Position numbers and translations under genes: made by a program | NCBI GenBank assembly: GCA_900753095.1 | Contig: CAADXT010000117.1 | Span: 1 to 9,373 of the forward strand | Length of the DNA: 9,373 nucleotides | Direction of reading: 5' to 3' | DNA from: Eggerthellaceae bacterium | GTDB taxonomy: Bacteria > Actinomycetota > Coriobacteriia > Coriobacteriales > Eggerthellaceae | In this document: one piece after another, positions 1 through 5,535 of the stretch | How positions within the stretch are numbered: the stretch's first letter is position 1 | Layout of the letters: every line of letters starts with the position of its first letter | The notes under the pieces: generated by a model | What the model saw: only the letters and a program-made list of their open reading frames with translations | Databases searched by the model: none | What the model was told of the DNA's origin: nothing

Positions 1-81
1 GAGCAGGTGCAGATGGCCACCATCTACTCCGAGATTATGGGCTCCGACCACTGCCCCGTATCGCTTGAACTGGATTTGTAA
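1..81 (+). CDS. Exodeoxyribonuclease III / AP endonuclease, C-terminal end (partial)
   Basis: The last 26 codons of a gene that begins upstream of the window; it stops with TAA at 79-81. The visible peptide contains GSDHCPVSLEL, the C-terminal signature of the ExoIII/APE1 family of the endonuclease-exonuclease-phosphatase superfamily. The Asp-His pair of this motif contributes to the metal-dependent phosphodiesterase active site. The family nicks DNA at abasic sites and has 3'-5' exonuclease and 3'-phosphatase activity in base excision repair. The GSDHCP form is closer to the ExoA/APE1 branch than to E. coli XthA, which has SDHAPV. Only the tail is visible, so length and the other catalytic residues cannot be checked. 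The structured element that starts four bases after the stop probably ends its transcript. Confidence 0.85.
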   Translation, partial: EQVQMATIYSEIMGSDHCPVSLELDL

Positions 82-85
82 GCTC

Positions 86-122
86 GCTCCTGCCGGCGGG
101 CCGAGGCGCAGGGCGGAGGGGA
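86..122 (+). repeat. Left arm of the 37-bp inverted repeat
   Basis: It begins with GCTCCTGCCGG four bases after the exonuclease stop codon and ends with GGCGGAGGGGA. It matches the reverse complement of 255-291 without a mismatch. The match stops exactly at both ends: base 85 (C) faces base 292 (T), and base 123 (A) faces base 254 (C). Confidence 0.95.
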
Positions 123-147
123 ACCGAAGCACCCGTTCTGCTATTCA

Positions 148-173
148 AAGAGCTCGCCAGGTGGCGAGCTCTT
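148..173 (+). terminator. Terminator-like hairpin after the exonuclease gene
   Basis: A perfect 11-bp stem (AAGAGCTCGCC at 148-158 with GGCGAGCTCTT at 163-173) closes a 4-base loop, AGGT. It lies 67 bases downstream of the exonuclease stop and inside the larger inverted repeat. The following bases (CTCATGC) are only weakly T-rich, so termination would be inefficient or rely on the pairing T's at the stem end. Because the stem is symmetric it could act on either strand. Confidence 0.55.
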
Positions 174-206
174 CTCATGCGCTCACTGCTTCATGCATTT
201 GAAGAA

Positions 207-225
207 GATTTTCCTTCGGAAAATC
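207..225. other. Second hairpin inside the inverted-repeat element
   Basis: GATTTTCC (207-214) pairs perfectly with GGAAAATC (218-225) around a TTC loop, an 8-bp stem. It is AT-richer than the outer arms. With the 148-173 hairpin it forms the two inner branches of the folded element. It has no T-tract, so it is not a typical terminator by itself. Confidence 0.6.
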
Positions 226-254
226 GTTGATGAATTGCTTTCAGAGTGCTTCTC

Positions 255-291
255 TCCCCTCCGCCCTGCGCCTCGGCCCGCCGGCAGGAGC
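255..291 (-). repeat. Right arm of the 37-bp inverted repeat
   Basis: It reads TCCCCTCCGCC at its start and GGCAGGAGC at its end on the plus strand, and is the exact reverse complement of 86-122. A run of four T follows at 292-295, so in an RNA copied from the plus strand the long stem would be followed by a short U-tract, as in an intrinsic terminator. Confidence 0.95.
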
Positions 292-524
292 TTTTCCGAT
301 TGCGGGCGATGCGGGGCATTGGGTCTTCGCGGTGCGCAAGGTTAGGATGTGGGCTTCAAGGGCGCTGTGTTTGGGTGGGGCTCTGAAAGCTTTTCCTGTG
401 GGGCGTTTGGGAGGGCGCCTTCTTCGAATGCGCGAGCGACGCGAGTGGGGCTGCAGATGCTTGCCGTGCGTAGCGTTCTTGGGGTTGGGGGCTTCTTGGC
501 TTAACCTATGGGACTGGTAAAGCG
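292..524. other. G-rich non-coding spacer
   Basis: No recognisable gene is present. The plus strand has many G-runs: 304-306, 313-316, 321-323, 351-353, 360-362, 373-375, 377-380, 400-403, 409-411, 413-415, 481-484 and 487-490. A 97-codon open frame at 227-520 crosses the right repeat arm, has no convincing ribosome site and resembles no family I know, so I do not call it. I found no riboswitch I could recognise, and specifically no tetrahydrofolate or preQ1 type. Its length suggests a long regulatory region or decayed sequence. Confidence 0.5.
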
Positions 525-531
525 TTACAAT
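501..531 (+). promoter_or_regulatory. Putative sigma70-type promoter of the folE-men operon
   Basis: TACAAT at 526-531 is one base from the consensus -10 box TATAAT. TTAACC at 501-506 matches 4 of 6 bases of the -35 consensus, but the 19-base spacing is long. The expected start of transcription would be near 538, giving a leader of about 28 bases before folE. This is the best promoter candidate in the gap. A 6-bp inverted repeat, CAATAG (528-533) and CTATTG (547-552), overlaps the -10 end and the leader and could be a small operator or leader hairpin. Confidence 0.5.
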
Positions 532-566
532 AGACCGATACATTTTCTATTGGCTGGAAGGCAATG

Positions 567-1145
567 ATGGCAAACAACGATATGGATTTGGCAAAGATCG
601 AGCAAGGTGTGCGCTTGATTTTGGAGGGCGTCGGCGAGGACCCGGATCGTGAAGGGTTGCTTGAAACCCCTGCTCGTGTGGCTCGCATGTATGAAGAGTG
701 CTTTGCCGGTTTGCATCAGGATCCGGCCGTTCATTTCGAGACGTTGTTCGATGAGCATCACGACGAGATGGTGATCGTGCACGACATCCCGTTCTTCTCC
801 ATGTGCGAGCATCATCTGGTGCCGTTCTTCGGCAAGGCCCATATCGCCTATCTGCCCTCCGAGTCGGGCAAGATCTGCGGCATTTCCAAGCTTGCTCGTT
901 TGGTTGAGGTGTTTGCCCGCCGTCCGCAGGTGCAGGAGCGCCTTACCTCGCAGGTGGCCGACACCCTGGTAGAGCAGCTGAACCCGCGTGGCGTTGCGGT
1001 AGTGATGGAAGCCGAGCACTTGTGCATGAGTATGCGCGGTGTTAAGAAACCGGGAGCAAAAACGCTTACCAATGCCATGCGTGGTATATTCAAGGAAGAT
1101 GCGGCGGCCCGTTCGGAGGCGTTGTCGCTTTTGATGGGACGCTAG
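567..1145 (+). CDS. folE: GTP cyclohydrolase I (type IA)
   Basis: Converts GTP to 7,8-dihydroneopterin triphosphate and formate. This is the first step of tetrahydrofolate synthesis and also the entry to queuosine. The protein (192 aa from this start) is full length for the family. It shows ETPARVARMYEE near the N-terminus, MCEHHLVPFFGKAHIAY in the middle, the GISKLARLVEVFARRPQVQERLT helix region, and HLCMSMRGV towards the C-terminus. Counted from the ATG at 564, the zinc ligands expected from the E. coli enzyme are Cys81, His84 and Cys154, so it is the zinc-dependent FolE, not FolE2. Two ATGs occur in tandem at 564 and 567. The GGAAGG at 556-561 leaves only 2 bases before the first but 5 before the second, so 567 is preferred; the difference is one residue. 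It is the first gene of the operon, 61 bases before the ACT-domain gene. Confidence 0.96.
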   Translation: MANNDMDLAKIEQGVRLILEGVGEDPDREGLLETPARVARMYEECFAGLHQDPAVHFETLFDEHHDEMVIVHDIPFFSMCEHHLVPFFGKAHIAYLPSESGKICGISKLARLVEVFARRPQVQERLTSQVADTLVEQLNPRGVAVVMEAEHLCMSMRGVKKPGAKTLTNAMRGIFKEDAAARSEALSLLMGR

Positions 1146-1164
1146 TTCCCGCGTGTAGGCCGAA

Positions 1165-1187
1165 GCTTTCGCAAAAGGAGCGGAAGC
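1165..1187 (+). other. Hairpin in the folE-ACT gene spacer with a Shine-Dalgarno-like loop
   Basis: GCTTTCGC (1165-1172) pairs with GCGGAAGC (1180-1187), eight pairs including one G-T. The 7-base loop is AAAAGGA. A 1164-1188 A-T pair can extend the stem. It lies in the 61-base spacer, upstream of the true ribosome site (AAAGGA, 1194-1199) of the next gene. It could be an mRNA processing or stability element, or a weak attenuator; no T-tract follows. Confidence 0.45.
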
Positions 1188-1206
1188 TAAGCGAAAGGAA
1201 TTCTTC

Positions 1207-1476
1207 ATGCGTTGTGTTATCTCGGTTTTGGGCAAAGACCGCGCCGGCATTGTAGCTGGTATTTCCGGTGTTCTCGCTGAAAAGGGCGCCAGCATCGACG
1301 ACATCAACCAAACCATCTTGGATAACATCTTCAGCATGACCATGCTGGTGCGCCTCGATGTTGACACCGCCGGCTTCAACGACGTTCAGGAAGCGCTTAC
1401 CAAGGAAGGCGAAGAGCTGGGCGTTCAGGTGATTATCCAGCGCGAAGACGTATTCCAGTTTATGTACAAAATCTAA
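1207..1476 (+). CDS. Single ACT-domain protein, UPF0237 family
   Basis: An 89-residue protein made of one ACT domain. The N-terminal strand MRCVISVLGKDRAGIVAGIS carries the GKDRxGIVA motif at residues 9-17. ASIDDINQTILDNIFSMTM (about 28-46) matches the NIxDIsQtI...F.M pattern of the UPF0237 / ACT_6 group, related to the glycine cleavage regulator GcvR. ACT domains usually bind amino acids or other small ligands between dimerised subunits; the function of this stand-alone family is not established. In several bacteria (for example Streptococcus) it sits beside a UPF0210/DUF711 gene, but no such gene is here; its neighbours are folE and mazG. The start is supported by AAAGGA at 1194-1199, 7 bases before the ATG. 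mazG begins 18 bases downstream, so they are probably co-transcribed. Confidence 0.88.
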   Translation: MRCVISVLGKDRAGIVAGISGVLAEKGASIDDINQTILDNIFSMTMLVRLDVDTAGFNDVQEALTKEGEELGVQVIIQREDVFQFMYKI

Positions 1477-1494
1477 TCAGGAGGCGAAAGCTCA

Positions 1495-2370
1495 GTGAGC
1501 GAAAACTGTCAGACGAGCGCAGGGGAAACGCAGCAAGGCACCTCGTGTGCGCCTTTGGCAGGTGACGAGTTCGCTGCTTTCGTAGACACCATAGCTGCTC
1601 TGCGCGCCCCGGGCGGTTGCCCGTGGGATCGCGAGCAGACCCATGAATCCATCGCCCGCAACATGATCGAAGAGGCCTACGAGGCCGTTGACGCCATCGA
1701 GCAGCACGATGCTGCGCATCTTCGTGAAGAGCTGGGCGATGTTCTTTTGCAGGTGGTTCTGCAAAGCCAGATTGCCGCCGATGCCGGCGAGTTCACGGTG
1801 GCCGACGTGTGCCACGACGTGAACGAGAAGATGATCCGCCGACACCCCCATGTCTTCGGCGAGGAGGCTGCCGCTTCCGCCGATGAGGTCCTTTCCATTT
1901 GGGACAACGTAAAGCTTGCTGAAAAAAGCGCCTCCGATGCCCAGGAGGAAGCTCCCAAGGGCCTGCTCGACGCGGTGCCGGTAAGCTTCCCGGCATTGCT
2001 CCAGGCCTACAAGATCTCCCGCAAGGCGGTTGCGGTTGGCTTCGAATGGGAAACCGTTGAAGAAGTGTGGGCTAAGGTCGAAGAGGAAATCGCCGAATTC
2101 AAGCAGGCTTGCCAAAACGGCACTGCCGAAGAAAAGGAGCTTGAGTTTGGCGATGTGCTGTTTTCCCTGGTGAATGTGGCTCGAAAAGAGGGTATCGACG
2201 CCGAAACGGCCCTGCGCGCCAGCTGCCGCAAATTCCGCGAGCGCTGGGCCTTCATGGAAGGCGCCGCTTGGGGCCAGGGCCTGCGCATTGAAGAGCTGAG
2301 CATGGAAGAGATGCAGCAGCTGTGGGATCAGGCCAAGATGCTGCACGTGGGCGAAGCCAACCATGACTAA
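1495..2370 (+). CDS. mazG: Nucleoside triphosphate pyrophosphohydrolase MazG
   Basis: Hydrolyses NTPs and dNTPs to the monophosphate and pyrophosphate in the cytosol. It is considered a house-cleaning enzyme for non-canonical nucleotides and, in E. coli, also affects ppGpp levels. The 291-residue protein has the usual two MazG domains. The first holds LRAPGGCPWDREQTH (36-50), EExxE (Glu59, Glu60, Glu63) and EELGDVLLQ (78-86, Asp82). The second holds GFEWETVEEVW, EEIAEF (Glu197, Glu198, Glu201) and LEFGDVLFSLVN (Glu217, Asp220). Both metal-binding ExxE/ExxD sets look intact. About 25 extra polar residues precede the first domain. The GTG start at 1495 follows a perfect AGGAGG (1479-1484) by 10 bases. 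The stop overlaps the menF start by 8 bases, which predicts translational coupling. Confidence 0.95.
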   Translation: MSENCQTSAGETQQGTSCAPLAGDEFAAFVDTIAALRAPGGCPWDREQTHESIARNMIEEAYEAVDAIEQHDAAHLREELGDVLLQVVLQSQIAADAGEFTVADVCHDVNEKMIRRHPHVFGEEAAASADEVLSIWDNVKLAEKSASDAQEEAPKGLLDAVPVSFPALLQAYKISRKAVAVGFEWETVEEVWAKVEEEIAEFKQACQNGTAEEKELEFGDVLFSLVNVARKEGIDAETALRASCRKFRERWAFMEGAAWGQGLRIEELSMEEMQQLWDQAKMLHVGEANHD

Positions 2371-3628
2371 GCTCTATTCGCGCACGGTGCCGCTTTCCAC
2401 CGATATCGTCGACGCCTTCTGTGTCCTGCAGAAGGGCTTCACCGACCAATTCGTGTACTACGACAAAGAACGTCCCATACGCTATATGGGGCTGGGCCGC
2501 TGCATTGCCTTGGCAACGCTTGGCGAAGCCGATGTGGTAAGCCAAGATGAAGGCTTTGCGCCGGTATTCTTTTCCTTCAACCGCTTCGATGCGGAAAACC
2601 CCAAGCCTGCCGATGACATGATGGCGGCTTTTCCGCGGCTGCGCCTGCTGTTGCCCGAGCTGGTACTTATCCAAAACGAGCAGGGTTCGTTTTTGCAGGT
2701 AAACAGCTTGGGCCCGGTGTACCAGGGTCGCGTTGACCGCTTTGTGCGCCATGCGCAGGAAGCAAAGCCCCGCACTCATCGCTCCATGCCCTATACCCTG
2801 CATCGCGATTCTTTCGAGGGATGGCAGCGCATCATGGACATGGGCCTCGAGCGCATCGAGTCGGGCAAGATCGAGAAGCTGGTGCCCTCGCGCCGTATCG
2901 AACTGCAGACAGAAGAGCCGTTTTCTTCGAAGGACGTGCTGGTTAACTTGATTGACGGCAGTGCGCGCGGCACCGTGTTTCTGTACCGCTACGGCGACGT
3001 GTTCTTCTGCGGTTGTACGCCAGAGCTCTTGCTTCGCAAACGCGGCACGCATGTGGAAAGCATGTGCCTCGCCGGAACCTGCCCGCATGGCAGCAGCCCC
3101 GATGAGCAGAGGGCTCTTGCCGAAGAGCTGCTTGCCAGCGAAAAGAATCGACGCGAGCACGAGTACGTGGTGAAGTTCATGCGCGAGGTGTTCGCTCGCA
3201 ACTGCTACAACGTGGAGATTCCTGCATCGCCGCAGATCAAGGTGCTTAAGCATGTGCAGCATCTTCATACGCCTGCCGCCGCTGAGGTAATGGAGGGCAC
3301 CACGCTCATGGCGCTTGCCAGCCAGCTGCACCCCACCCCGGCACTTTCGGGAACGCCGGTGGGCGAGGCGCTTATGACGTTGCGTGAAGCTGAAGGCTAC
3401 AACCGCGGCTTCTTCGGCGGCGCTGTAGGGTACGTGAACGCGCAGGGCGATGGCGAGTTTTCCGTTGCCATCCGCTCGGGCGTGTTCGACGGCGAACGGG
3501 GCTGGCTCTACGCCGGCTGCGGCATCGTGGAGGGCAGCGACCCTGCCGCAGAATTCAACGAAATCGACTTGAAGCTGAAAACCATTCTGAGCGCCTTTGA
3601 GGCACCGGAAAGCGAAGGGGATCAATAG
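2363..3628 (+). CDS. menF: Isochorismate synthase
   Basis: Converts chorismate to isochorismate, the committed step of classical menaquinone synthesis. The 421-residue protein belongs to the chorismate-binding family. Visible motifs are KLVPSRRIEL (Lys172, the position of the general base), GCTPELLLRK (217-226, EntC-like), LAGTCPHG (236-243), KNRREHEYVV (261-270), KHVQHLHT (296-303), LHPTPALSG (322-330), GDGEFSVAIRSG (362-373) and YAGCGIVEGSDPAAEFNE (383-400), which includes the expected Mg-binding Glu residues 390 and 397. Anthranilate synthase, PabB and salicylate synthase share this fold; the neighbouring menD and the rest of the men set decide for isochorismate synthase. The ATG lies in ATGACTAA, overlapping the mazG stop, and has no strong ribosome site, so translation probably depends on mazG. 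menD begins 2 bases after the stop. Confidence 0.94.
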   Translation: MTKLYSRTVPLSTDIVDAFCVLQKGFTDQFVYYDKERPIRYMGLGRCIALATLGEADVVSQDEGFAPVFFSFNRFDAENPKPADDMMAAFPRLRLLLPELVLIQNEQGSFLQVNSLGPVYQGRVDRFVRHAQEAKPRTHRSMPYTLHRDSFEGWQRIMDMGLERIESGKIEKLVPSRRIELQTEEPFSSKDVLVNLIDGSARGTVFLYRYGDVFFCGCTPELLLRKRGTHVESMCLAGTCPHGSSPDEQRALAEELLASEKNRREHEYVVKFMREVFARNCYNVEIPASPQIKVLKHVQHLHTPAAAEVMEGTTLMALASQLHPTPALSGTPVGEALMTLREAEGYNRGFFGGAVGYVNAQGDGEFSVAIRSGVFDGERGWLYAGCGIVEGSDPAAEFNEIDLKLKTILSAFEAPESEGDQ

Positions 3629-3630
3629 CG

Positions 3631-5502
3631 ATGGCAGAAAACGAAGCAGGAGCGTTTATTGGGGAAAGCCTACCTGCGGCAAGCAAGTGCGAAGCACGCA
3701 CGAAGCAGAAAAAGCAAGCGCTGGGCACTTATATCGGTGCGTTTTTCGATGAGCTGATGCGTGAGGGAGTGCGCGATGTGGTGGTAAGCCCCGGCTCGCG
3801 CTCTACCCCGCTTTCGATGGTTGCCCACGAAGCCCATGCTCGTTTCGGTTCGGCCTTCAACCTGTATCTTGACATCGATGAGCGCGGCGCCGCTTTCTTT
3901 GCGCTGGGCATTGCGAAGGCAACGGGCCGTGCGGTGTGCGTGGTCTGCACTTCCGGCACGGCGCTTGCCAACTATTACCCTGCGGTTATGGAGGCGGAAA
4001 CGTCGCGCGTGCCGCTTATCGTGCTCTCCGGCGACAGGCCTGCGCGCTTGCAGGAGCTTGGTGCTCCGCAAACCTGCGATCAGGGCAAAGCGTTCTCCAA
4101 CCATGTGCGCCGCTTCTTCGGCATGCCCGAACCGAGCGATGCGCCCGAGAAGATCGCCCATGCGCGTCAGGTTGCCCGCGAGGTTGTTATCGCGGCGGCT
4201 CCCGGTACCCATGCCTCGGCCCCCGTGCACGTGAACTTTCCGTTCGACGAGCCTTTGGTTCCCGATACCAGCATGCCCGGTCTGTTCGATGCGGGGCGCG
4301 TTGCCGCAAGCGATGCGCTTCCCGCCTTGGTGCAGACCGAGCACGAGCTTTCCTCTCATGACGCTTCGGTGCTGGCTGAGTTCCTTGATGCTCACAACGT
4401 TATCGTTTTGGCTGGTGAAGGCACGTTTTCTGCGGAAGCGGTTGCCAATGGCGCCCGCAGGGACCGAGAGGCGCAGGCGCTTATCGCCTTCGCCGAGCGC
4501 TTCGACGCTCCCCTGCTCGCCGATCCGCTTTCCCAGCTGCGTACCTATGGGCACCCGGCCGTTATCTGCGGGTACGACCGCATCATGGGCTCGGATAACA
4601 TGCCTTCGTTCGACGCGGTGGTGCGCTTTGGCCGCTACCCGGTGTCGAAGCGCGCGACGCAGGCCGTTGAGGCGGCGCACGCGGCGCAGATTGTGGTGGA
4701 CCCGCTTGCTACGCGTGATTTCAACGCGCAGACCACCACGTTTGTGGCGGCAAACCCGCTTGATTTCGTGGTGGCGCTGCTGGAGGCGGGACAGGCTTCC
4801 GGTGAAAGCGATGGTGCAGCCGATGCTGCCCTGCCCCACAACATCCACGAGTGGGGGCTTATCGACCGCGCTCGAACCGAGCGCATTCTGGGCACCGATT
4901 TCGCGGCTGATAGCCAATTCGAAGGCTCGTACGTGCGCGCGGTATTGGAGGGGATACCTGCCGAAAGCCTTCTTTTCACAGCGAACAGCATGTCGGTCCG
5001 CGCGCTTGATGCCTTTTACGTAAGCCAGGCGAAGCACCTTACCGTGCTGGCGAATCGTGGGCTCAACGGCATCGATGGCACAGTTTCCACCGCCCTCGGT
5101 GCGGCGCAGAACTTCAAGCAGACCGTTATGGTTACCGGCGATTTGACGATGCTCCACGATCTGAACGCGCTGGCGCTGCAAGGCGAGATGCTGCTGCGCG
5201 AACGCGCCGGCTCGCCGATGCCCAGCATTGTCATCGTGCTTCTGAATAACAACGGCGGCGCGATCTTCGACATGCTTCCGCAGAAGTCGGAGGACGCCTA
5301 TTTCAACAGGCTGTTCCTCACGCCGCAGCAGGTTGATTTCGCCGTGGTGGCCAAGGCCTTCGGGGTGCCTGCCCGAACGGTGCATACGGTAGCGGAATTC
5401 ACGCAGGTATTTGGCGAGTTCTTGGGCACCAAGGGTATATCCTTAATAGAGGTTCCCCTGCCGCTAAGCGGAGTAAGGGAACGCTACGATCAGTATTGGT
5501 AG
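3631..5502 (+). CDS. menD: 2-succinyl-5-enolpyruvyl-6-hydroxy-3-cyclohexene-1-carboxylate synthase
   Basis: A thiamine diphosphate enzyme that decarboxylates 2-oxoglutarate and adds the succinyl semialdehyde unit to isochorismate, giving SEPHCHC. At 623 residues it is longer than E. coli MenD (about 556). The first 30 or so residues are a polar, Lys/Ala-rich extension before LGTYIGAFFDELMREGV. The N-terminal domain shows SPGSRSTPL (53-61), DERGAAFFALG (83-93, with Glu84 at the position that activates the thiamine ring), TSGTALANYYPAVMEA (107-122) and SGDRPARLQELGAPQ (133-147). The C-terminal domain shows RGLNGIDG (476-483), GDLTMLHDLNAL (503-514) and NNNGGAIFD (539-547), which together form the Mg-diphosphate site. 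The start is 2 bases after menF; AGGGG at 3616-3620 lies 10 bases upstream of the ATG. No better internal start is apparent that would remove the extension. Confidence 0.96.
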   Translation: MAENEAGAFIGESLPAASKCEARTKQKKQALGTYIGAFFDELMREGVRDVVVSPGSRSTPLSMVAHEAHARFGSAFNLYLDIDERGAAFFALGIAKATGRAVCVVCTSGTALANYYPAVMEAETSRVPLIVLSGDRPARLQELGAPQTCDQGKAFSNHVRRFFGMPEPSDAPEKIAHARQVAREVVIAAAPGTHASAPVHVNFPFDEPLVPDTSMPGLFDAGRVAASDALPALVQTEHELSSHDASVLAEFLDAHNVIVLAGEGTFSAEAVANGARRDREAQALIAFAERFDAPLLADPLSQLRTYGHPAVICGYDRIMGSDNMPSFDAVVRFGRYPVSKRATQAVEAAHAAQIVVDPLATRDFNAQTTTFVAANPLDFVVALLEAGQASGESDGAADAALPHNIHEWGLIDRARTERILGTDFAADSQFEGSYVRAVLEGIPAESLLFTANSMSVRALDAFYVSQAKHLTVLANRGLNGIDGTVSTALGAAQNFKQTVMVTGDLTMLHDLNALALQGEMLLRERAGSPMPSIVIVLLNNNGGAIFDMLPQKSEDAYFNRLFLTPQQVDFAVVAKAFGVPARTVHTVAEFTQVFGEFLGTKGISLIEVPLPLSGVRERYDQYW

Positions 5503-5535
5503 TGCGCCGCGCGCACATGCTTGAGGGGGCAACCG

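Larger units (their letters stand above)
86..291. repeat. 206-bp structured element bounded by a perfect 37-bp inverted repeat
   Basis: Bases 86-122 are the exact reverse complement of bases 255-291: 37 of 37 positions pair, separated by 132 bases. Pairing resumes inside after a short internal loop (126-132 with 246-252; then 137-140 with 242-245). The enclosed part holds two more hairpins (148-173 and 207-225), so the whole can fold as a long stem carrying two inner stem-loops. The arms are very GC-rich. Each arm also has imperfect self-complementarity (CTGC near one end, GCAG near the other), which recalls REP units arranged as an inverted pair. The right arm is followed directly by TTTTCC at 292-297. 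No transposase or clear target-site duplication is visible. It could be a BIME-like repeat, a miniature inverted-repeat element or an oversized terminator. Confidence 0.9.

Noticed and set aside
86..291. A standard insertion sequence
   Set aside because: There is no transposase gene, only 132 bases lie between the arms, and no flanking direct duplication is evident.
288..396. Repeated AGCTTTTCC at about 289-297 and 388-396 as a target-site duplication
   Set aside because: The copies are only 9 bases and do not flank the inverted repeats, so chance is sufficient.
227..520. A 97-codon plus-strand open frame in the gap before folE
   Set aside because: It crosses the right repeat arm, lacks a clear ribosome site, is rich in Arg/Gly/Leu/Trp from G-rich DNA and matches no family I recognise.
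241..543. A 100-codon minus-strand open frame in the same gap
   Set aside because: It is an Arg/Pro-rich translation of GC-rich DNA, includes the repeat arm and reaches back over the folE promoter; no supporting start signals.
82..566. A riboswitch (tetrahydrofolate or preQ1) controlling folE
   Set aside because: I could not match the conserved cores of these classes; the leader after the predicted transcription start is too short.
3670..5385. A 571-codon minus-strand open frame opposite menD, and similar long ones opposite menF (2252-3625) and menE (7357-8499)
   Set aside because: They are antisense shadows caused by GC-rich codon use; their His/Arg-rich products show no domains, and the plus-strand genes are unambiguous.
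5503..5515. Terminator after menD
   Set aside because: The TGCGC/GCGCA stem is only 5 bp and has no T-tract; menH follows 33 bases after menD in the same direction.
5521..5535. In-frame TTG as an upstream start for menH
   Set aside because: The ribosome site GAGGGGG (5523-5529) overlaps it and is well spaced for the ATG at 5536.
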